Assembly (NCBI GenBank): GCA_964564305.1
Contig: CAZMAM010000043.1
Location: forward strand, 1-9,361
Origin: RGIG1959 sp964564305
GTDB taxonomy: Bacteria > Bacillota > Clostridia > Oscillospirales > Acutalibacteraceae
Length of the DNA stretch: 9,361 nucleotides
Direction of reading: 5' to 3'
Every line of letters begins with the position of its first letter. Position 1 is the first letter of the stretch. The notes beneath the pieces were generated by a model. That model did no database searches and was not told where the DNA came from. It worked only from the letters and a program-made list of their open reading frames with translations. Shown piece after piece: positions 5,183-9,361 of the stretch. The position numbers and the translations under genes were made by a program.

Positions 5183-6019
5183 ATGGAAAATCTTACCGAC
5201 GCGGCGGCGCTGCGAAAACTGCTGACGCGTCACGGCATACGCTTGGAAAAGGGGCTCGGGCAGCATTTTCTGGTGAACCCCGCCGTCTGCCCCCGCATGG
5301 CTCAGGAATGCGGCGCCGGAAAACAGGACGGTGTTATTGAAATCGGTTCCGGAGCAGGCACGCTGACTCGCGAACTGTGCCGCTGCGCAGGAAAAGTGGT
5401 CGGCGTTGAGCTGGACCGGCGATTAAGCGCTGTTTTGGCGGAAACCGTGGCGGATTGCCCCAACTTCACTTTAGTGGAAGGGGACGCGATGAAACTGGAT
5501 TTCGCGGCGCTCATCCAAAAAGAATTTCCCGGACGGAATGTCGTGATCTGCGCAAATCTGCCCTATTACCTGACCTCCCCGCTGATTATGCGCTGGCTGG
5601 AAAGCCGGCTGCCGGTAAAATCCATCACGGTGATGGTACAAAAAGAAGCGGCGCAAAGAATCTGCGCACCGGAAGGCAGCCGGGAAAGCGGAGCGGTCAC
5701 GCTGGCGGTTCGGTATTATGCCGAGACGGAAAAATTGTTTGAAGTTTCACGGGGAAGTTTTCTGCCCCCGCCAAAGGTGGATTCTGCCGTTATTCGGCTT
5801 ACGCCGCGTTTTCCTCCGGAAGCGCCTGGGATGTTTGCGCTGATTCGCGCGGCTTTTTCCCGGCGAAGAAAAACCCTTGCCAATTCCCTGACACAGGCAA
5901 ATCTGCACAAAGATGAAATCATCGCGGCTTGCGAGCGGTGCGGAATTTCTCCCGACGCACGCGCGGAACAGCTTACCCTGAACGATTACGCGGCGCTGAC
6001 AGAAGCGCTTGGGAGGTAA
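5183..6019 (+). CDS. rsmA: 16S rRNA dimethyladenosine transferase (RsmA/KsgA)
   Basis: Cytoplasmic SAM-dependent methyltransferase of 278 aa that dimethylates the two adjacent adenines in the loop of 16S helix 45 (A1518/A1519 in E. coli), a late step of 30S assembly; its loss gives kasugamycin resistance in many bacteria. Seen: GLGQHFLVNP (about residues 24-33); SAM-binding motif I VIEIGSGAGTL (51-61); acidic motif II GVELDRRL (74-81); catalytic motif IV NLPYY (125-129); MVQKEAAQRI (151-160); SFLPPPKVDSAVIRL (192-206); and C-terminal FSRRRKTLANSL (225-236). The start follows GGGAGG by 6 nt. It is first in an operon: its last two codons, GGG AGG, supply the Shine-Dalgarno sequence for polA, whose ATG is 6 nt past the stop, so the two are likely translationally coupled. 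Length and motifs are standard. Confidence 0.97.
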   Translation: MENLTDAAALRKLLTRHGIRLEKGLGQHFLVNPAVCPRMAQECGAGKQDGVIEIGSGAGTLTRELCRCAGKVVGVELDRRLSAVLAETVADCPNFTLVEGDAMKLDFAALIQKEFPGRNVVICANLPYYLTSPLIMRWLESRLPVKSITVMVQKEAAQRICAPEGSRESGAVTLAVRYYAETEKLFEVSRGSFLPPPKVDSAVIRLTPRFPPEAPGMFALIRAAFSRRRKTLANSLTQANLHKDEIIAACERCGISPDARAEQLTLNDYAALTEALGR

Positions 6020-6025
6020 AAACAG

Positions 6026-8512
6026 ATGAACCTTTTGGTACTGGACGGAAACAGTCTGATCAACCGGGCTTTTTACGGAGTGAAAGCGCTGACCACCAAA
6101 GACGGGCGATACACCAACGCCATTGTGGGTTTTATGAACATCTATCTGAAACTCATGGAAACCACCCGAGCGGATCATGTGGCGGCGGCGTTTGATCTGC
6201 CCTCCCCCACTTTTCGTCATCAACGGTATGCCGCATACAAAGCAGGACGGCGCGGAATGCCGCCGGAACTTGCCGAACAACTGCCGGCGGTCAAAGAACT
6301 GCTGCAACTCTTAGGGGTTCCGACGGTCACCTGCGAAGGGTATGAGGCGGACGATATCTTAGGCACTCTCTCCCGCGCCGCGAACCGCTCCGGCGGAGAA
6401 TGCACACTGGCGACGGGAGATCGCGATGCGCTGCAACTGGTCAACGGGCATACCGGCGTACTGCTCGCCTCCACCAAGGCCGGCCAACCGCAAACCGTTT
6501 ATATGGATACGGAGGCGGTGAAAGAAAAATACGGTTTGGAACCTGCTCAGCTTATCGATCTCAAGGCCCTGATGGGCGACAGTTCCGATAATATTCCCGG
6601 CGTTCCCGGAGTGGGCGAAAAGACCGCAATTGCTTTACTGACACAATTCGGATCGCTGGACAGCCTTTACGAGAATCTGAGCACTGCCGAAATACGGGAA
6701 TCACTGAAAGCCAAACTGCTTGACGGGAAAGACAGCGCTTATCTGAGCCGGGAGCTGGGAACCATCTGTCTTTCGGCTCCGATTGAAACCGACATGGCGG
6801 CATACGTTCCCCGCCCAATGGATAAAGAGGCGCTGGCGAGGCGACTGACCGAATGGGAATGCTTTCGGCTTTTGGAAAAACTGGGATTGAACGCCCTTGC
6901 ACCCGCGGAAAAAGAACCGCTTCAGCCAGTTGTGCGTGCGAAAAGCCTTTCGGAAGTTTTGGCAGGTGACGCGCCACTGGATATCGTCTGCGGGGCAACT
7001 TGGTACGCGGGGCGGGGAAAAATGGCTGAAATCACTCCCGATGAGGCCAGCCGTCTGAGCGGAGAAATACGAACCGATGACCTCAAGCGCCTGTGCAAGG
7101 AAACGGGGCTTTCTATGCCTCAAGCGGTGATGGATACTTCCTTGGCGGCGTATCTGCTGGACCCTTTGGCGGCCGATTATTCCCTGCCGAGGCTGCTGAC
7201 CGTTTACGGCATCTGCGGCGAAACGGATACGCCGGAACTGTATTTCTCCGCGTTGTGCGACAGGCTTCAACGGGAAATCGAGCAAAACGGACAGCAATCC
7301 CTGCTCAGGGAAACAGAGCTGCCCTTAGCGGCGGTTTTGGCGGATATGGAACGGGTCGGCGTGGAAGCGGACGGCGCGGGAATCGCCGAATACGGAATGA
7401 GGCTGCAGCGGGAAGCCGATGCGCTTCAGCAAGAAGTTTGGGACGCCGTCGGGTATCATTTTAACCTGAATTCTCCAAAGCAGCTCGCCAAGGCGCTCTT
7501 TGACGATCTGGGACTTCCGCCGGGGAAGAAAACCAAAAGCGGATATTCCACCAACGCGGATGTACTGGAAAAGCTGCGTTTTGCCCACCCGGTGGTAGAT
7601 AAACTGCTGCAGTACCGCACGATTGCCAAACTGAAATCCACCTATTGCGACGGGTTATGCCGGGAAATCGGCGCGGACGGCAGAATTCATACCACTTTTA
7701 ACCAAACTGAAACCCGAACCGGAAGAATCAGTTCGGCGGAACCCAATTTGCAGAACATTCCGGTGAGAACGCCCATGGGAAAAGAACTCAGACGGTTTTT
7801 CCGGGCAAAAGACGGATACTGCCTGGTAGACGCGGATTATTCGCAAATCGAACTGAGGGTACTGGCACATATGGCGAACGATTCCACCATGATCAGCGCT
7901 TTTAATAACGGGGAGGACATTCACCGGGTGACCGCCTCCCAAGTGTTCGGCGTACCGCAGGATCAGGTGACCCCGCTTCAGCGTTCCCGCGCCAAAGCGG
8001 TAAATTTCGGCATTATTTACGGCATCGGCGCACATTCCCTCTCTGAAGATATTTCCGTAAGTTACCGGGAAGCGCAGCGGTATATCGACGGATATCTGCG
8101 ACATTACGGTGAAGTGGCGTCTTTTATGGAAGGCTTAGTGGAAAAAGCGCGGAAAACCGGATATGCCGAAACACTGTTCGGCAGACGCCGCCCGCTGCCG
8201 GAGTTGAAAGCGGGCAACGCCAACACACGCGGATTCGGTGAGCGCGTGGCGCGCAATATGCCGATTCAGGGCACCGCGGCGGATATTATTAAAACCGCCA
8301 TGATCAAAGTATGGCGGCGGCTGAAACGGGAGGGACTTGCGGCACGGCTGATTTTGCAAGTTCACGATGAACTGATGGTGGAGGCCCCTCTCTCCGAACG
8401 GGAGACGGTCGAGCGGCTGCTGAAGGAAGAAATGGAAGGCGCGGCATCGCTGAGAGTGACGCTTACCGCCGATGTGCACAGTGGGAAAACTTGGTATGAC
8501 GCGAAAAAATAA
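6026..8512 (+). CDS. polA: DNA polymerase I (5' nuclease + polymerase, exo-deficient middle domain)
   Basis: Repair and Okazaki-fragment-processing polymerase of 828 aa. The 5'-nuclease/flap domain (about 1-290) shows LVLDGNSLINRAF (D7), GYEADDILG (E107, D109, D110), TGDRDALQLV (D132, D134), GDSSDNIPGVPGVGEKTA (D185, D188) and its helix-hairpin-helix. The middle region (about 300-430) aligns to the 3'-5' exonuclease fold but is short; I cannot find the DxE of Exo I or the YxxxD of Exo III, so proofreading is probably absent, as in Bacillus and Taq PolA. The polymerase domain has TGRISSAEPNLQNIPVR (565-581), motif A DADYSQIELR (D604), motif B R653, K657, F661 and Y665, and motif C VHDE (H780, D781, E782). 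F661 is the position where Phe disfavours dideoxynucleotides. Its Shine-Dalgarno sequence GGGAGG is embedded in the end of rsmA. Its last 17 nt overlap the next gene. Confidence 0.97.
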   Translation: MNLLVLDGNSLINRAFYGVKALTTKDGRYTNAIVGFMNIYLKLMETTRADHVAAAFDLPSPTFRHQRYAAYKAGRRGMPPELAEQLPAVKELLQLLGVPTVTCEGYEADDILGTLSRAANRSGGECTLATGDRDALQLVNGHTGVLLASTKAGQPQTVYMDTEAVKEKYGLEPAQLIDLKALMGDSSDNIPGVPGVGEKTAIALLTQFGSLDSLYENLSTAEIRESLKAKLLDGKDSAYLSRELGTICLSAPIETDMAAYVPRPMDKEALARRLTEWECFRLLEKLGLNALAPAEKEPLQPVVRAKSLSEVLAGDAPLDIVCGATWYAGRGKMAEITPDEASRLSGEIRTDDLKRLCKETGLSMPQAVMDTSLAAYLLDPLAADYSLPRLLTVYGICGETDTPELYFSALCDRLQREIEQNGQQSLLRETELPLAAVLADMERVGVEADGAGIAEYGMRLQREADALQQEVWDAVGYHFNLNSPKQLAKALFDDLGLPPGKKTKSGYSTNADVLEKLRFAHPVVDKLLQYRTIAKLKSTYCDGLCREIGADGRIHTTFNQTETRTGRISSAEPNLQNIPVRTPMGKELRRFFRAKDGYCLVDADYSQIELRVLAHMANDSTMISAFNNGEDIHRVTASQVFGVPQDQVTPLQRSRAKAVNFGIIYGIGAHSLSEDISVSYREAQRYIDGYLRHYGEVASFMEGLVEKARKTGYAETLFGRRRPLPELKAGNANTRGFGERVARNMPIQGTAADIIKTAMIKVWRRLKREGLAARLILQVHDELMVEAPLSERETVERLLKEEMEGAASLRVTLTADVHSGKTWYDAKK

Positions 8513-9284
8513 ACATAATTCTCCGGCAGCCACACGCATTTGGCTGCTGGACGAAATACGCGGTGTGCTGATTGTACTGATGGTGGCGTTTCACGCGTTT
8601 TACACCGGCGGCACGCTGTTCGGAATAGATGCGGCAAGCCGGCTGTTCCGGTTTTTCAGCCCCGCGGAGCCTTTTTTCGCGGGTTGCTTTATTTTGCTTT
8701 GCGGCATGTCCTGCCGGCTTTCCCACAATAACCTGCTGCGCGGCCTGAAACTGGCCGCGGTGGCCGCTTTGCTCTCTCTGGTGATGTATGTGTTTATGCC
8801 GGATCAAATGATTTGGTTCGGCATTCTGCACCTGCTGAGCGTCTGCTTGCTGCTGTACGCCGCGCTGCACCGGGTTCTGGATAAAATTCCCGCCGTGTTG
8901 GGCATCATCATTTGCGCCGCGCTGTTCCTGCTCACATGGCATTTTCCGCAATATCAGGGCGGATATATTGGGATTGAGCCTTTTGCCGTTCACTGGCCGG
9001 AGGATTGGCAGGCGCTATGGTGGACTATGCCGCTGGGCATCGGAAATGTCGAATCGGCCGATTACTTTCCCATTATCCCTTGGTTTTTCTGTTTTCTGGG
9101 CGGCGCCTTTCTCGGGCATTGGCTGCCGAAACTGCCCAAGTGGTGCGCAAAACCGCATATCCGCCCGCTCGCCTTTTTGGGGCGTCACAGCCTGATTATT
9201 TATCTGCTGCACCAGCCGGTCATTTATGCCATCTGCACACTGATTACCCGATTGCTGCCCCAAATTGTGAATTTTCCGGTTTGA
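8496..9284 (+). CDS. Membrane protein, DUF1624/HGSNAT-type acyltransferase domain
   Basis: Integral membrane protein of 262 aa, by pattern a member of the DUF1624 family related to the transmembrane part of heparan-alpha-glucosaminide N-acetyltransferase. Such proteins are thought to pass acyl groups across the membrane; the bacterial substrate is unknown. Seen: RIWLLDEIRGVLIVLMVAFHAF (about residues 14-35) with the R-x-RG-x-M-x-H-like opening and H33; a likely seven to eight hydrophobic helices; WFGILHLLSV (about 107-116) with H112; YFPIIPWFFCFLGGAFLG (about 190-207); and LAFLGRHSLIIYLLHQP (about 225-241) with H231 and H239. The ATG at 8496 is chosen for the weak GTGGGA site about 9 nt upstream; an ATG at 8472 is also in frame. 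It overlaps polA by 17 nt, so it is probably read by coupling. In many Bacillota polA is followed instead by coaE. Family is likely; function not established. Confidence 0.8.
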   Translation: MTRKNKHNSPAATRIWLLDEIRGVLIVLMVAFHAFYTGGTLFGIDAASRLFRFFSPAEPFFAGCFILLCGMSCRLSHNNLLRGLKLAAVAALLSLVMYVFMPDQMIWFGILHLLSVCLLLYAALHRVLDKIPAVLGIIICAALFLLTWHFPQYQGGYIGIEPFAVHWPEDWQALWWTMPLGIGNVESADYFPIIPWFFCFLGGAFLGHWLPKLPKWCAKPHIRPLAFLGRHSLIIYLLHQPVIYAICTLITRLLPQIVNFPV

Positions 9285-9288
9285 AAGA

Positions 9289-9318
9289 TTGACAAAACAG
9301 CTGAAATTGTGGTATAAC
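9289..9318 (+). promoter_or_regulatory. Strong promoter for a gene beyond the window
   Basis: A perfect TTGACA (9289-9294), an 18-nt spacer and TATAAC (9313-9318). It begins 5 nt after the stop codon of the membrane protein gene and points right, so the next gene has its own transcription start near 9325. No start codon with a ribosome-binding site appears before the window ends, and no terminator for the rsmA operon is seen ahead of this promoter. Confidence 0.65.
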
Positions 9319-9361
9319 CCGAGTTTGCCACTTAATAGAAAAAAGATCTTCCAGAAATGCC

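Noticed and set aside
1..9361. CRISPR array, tRNA or rRNA genes
   Set aside because: No regularly spaced direct repeats, cloverleaf-like segments or rRNA sequence were seen on reading both strands.

Overview
The window reads as chromosomal DNA of a moderately GC-rich member of class Clostridia (Bacillota), probably Oscillospiraceae/Ruminococcaceae. The pointers are strong GGGAGG/AAAGGAGG ribosome-binding sites, a TTG start, an Mrp ATPase with an N-terminal Cys cluster of the kind seen in clostridia, a PolA with no recognisable 3'-5' proofreading residues, and a secreted dockerin protein. No phage, plasmid or CRISPR hallmark is visible.

Layout. (1) 1-1590: a CLC-type anion transporter whose motifs resemble the fluoride/proton (CLC-F) branch. 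It has its own promoter and a rho-independent terminator. (2) 1640-3073: nth (endonuclease III, TTG start) and, convergent with it, mrp (Fe-S carrier ATPase). Their 3' ends overlap by 30 nt. (3) 3074-5182: the unusual part. A leftward gene for a secreted protein (signal peptide, unrecognised domain, Ser/Thr/Glu linker, type I-like dockerin) lies between two gene-free stretches of about 410 bp. Each stretch carries one copy of a ~175-bp element with ~19-bp terminal inverted repeats and TA-type flanks. The two copies are clearly related but diverged (roughly three quarters identical by eye) and sit in opposite orientation on either side of the dockerin gene. I read them as a MITE-like family. 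(4) 5128-9284: a rightward operon, rsmA-polA-membrane acyltransferase-like gene, with a 6-nt gap and then a 17-nt overlap, behind a good sigma-A-type promoter. (5) 9285-9361: a strong promoter pointing to a gene beyond the window.

How the genes fit together. nth and polA are DNA repair/replication functions, rsmA is ribosome maturation, mrp is Fe-S assembly (Nth itself carries a 4Fe-4S cluster), and the CLC protein is an ion transporter. These look like a housekeeping backbone. The dockerin gene with its flanking elements is the accessory piece. The best candidate for something undescribed is the MITE-like family itself and its placement around that gene.
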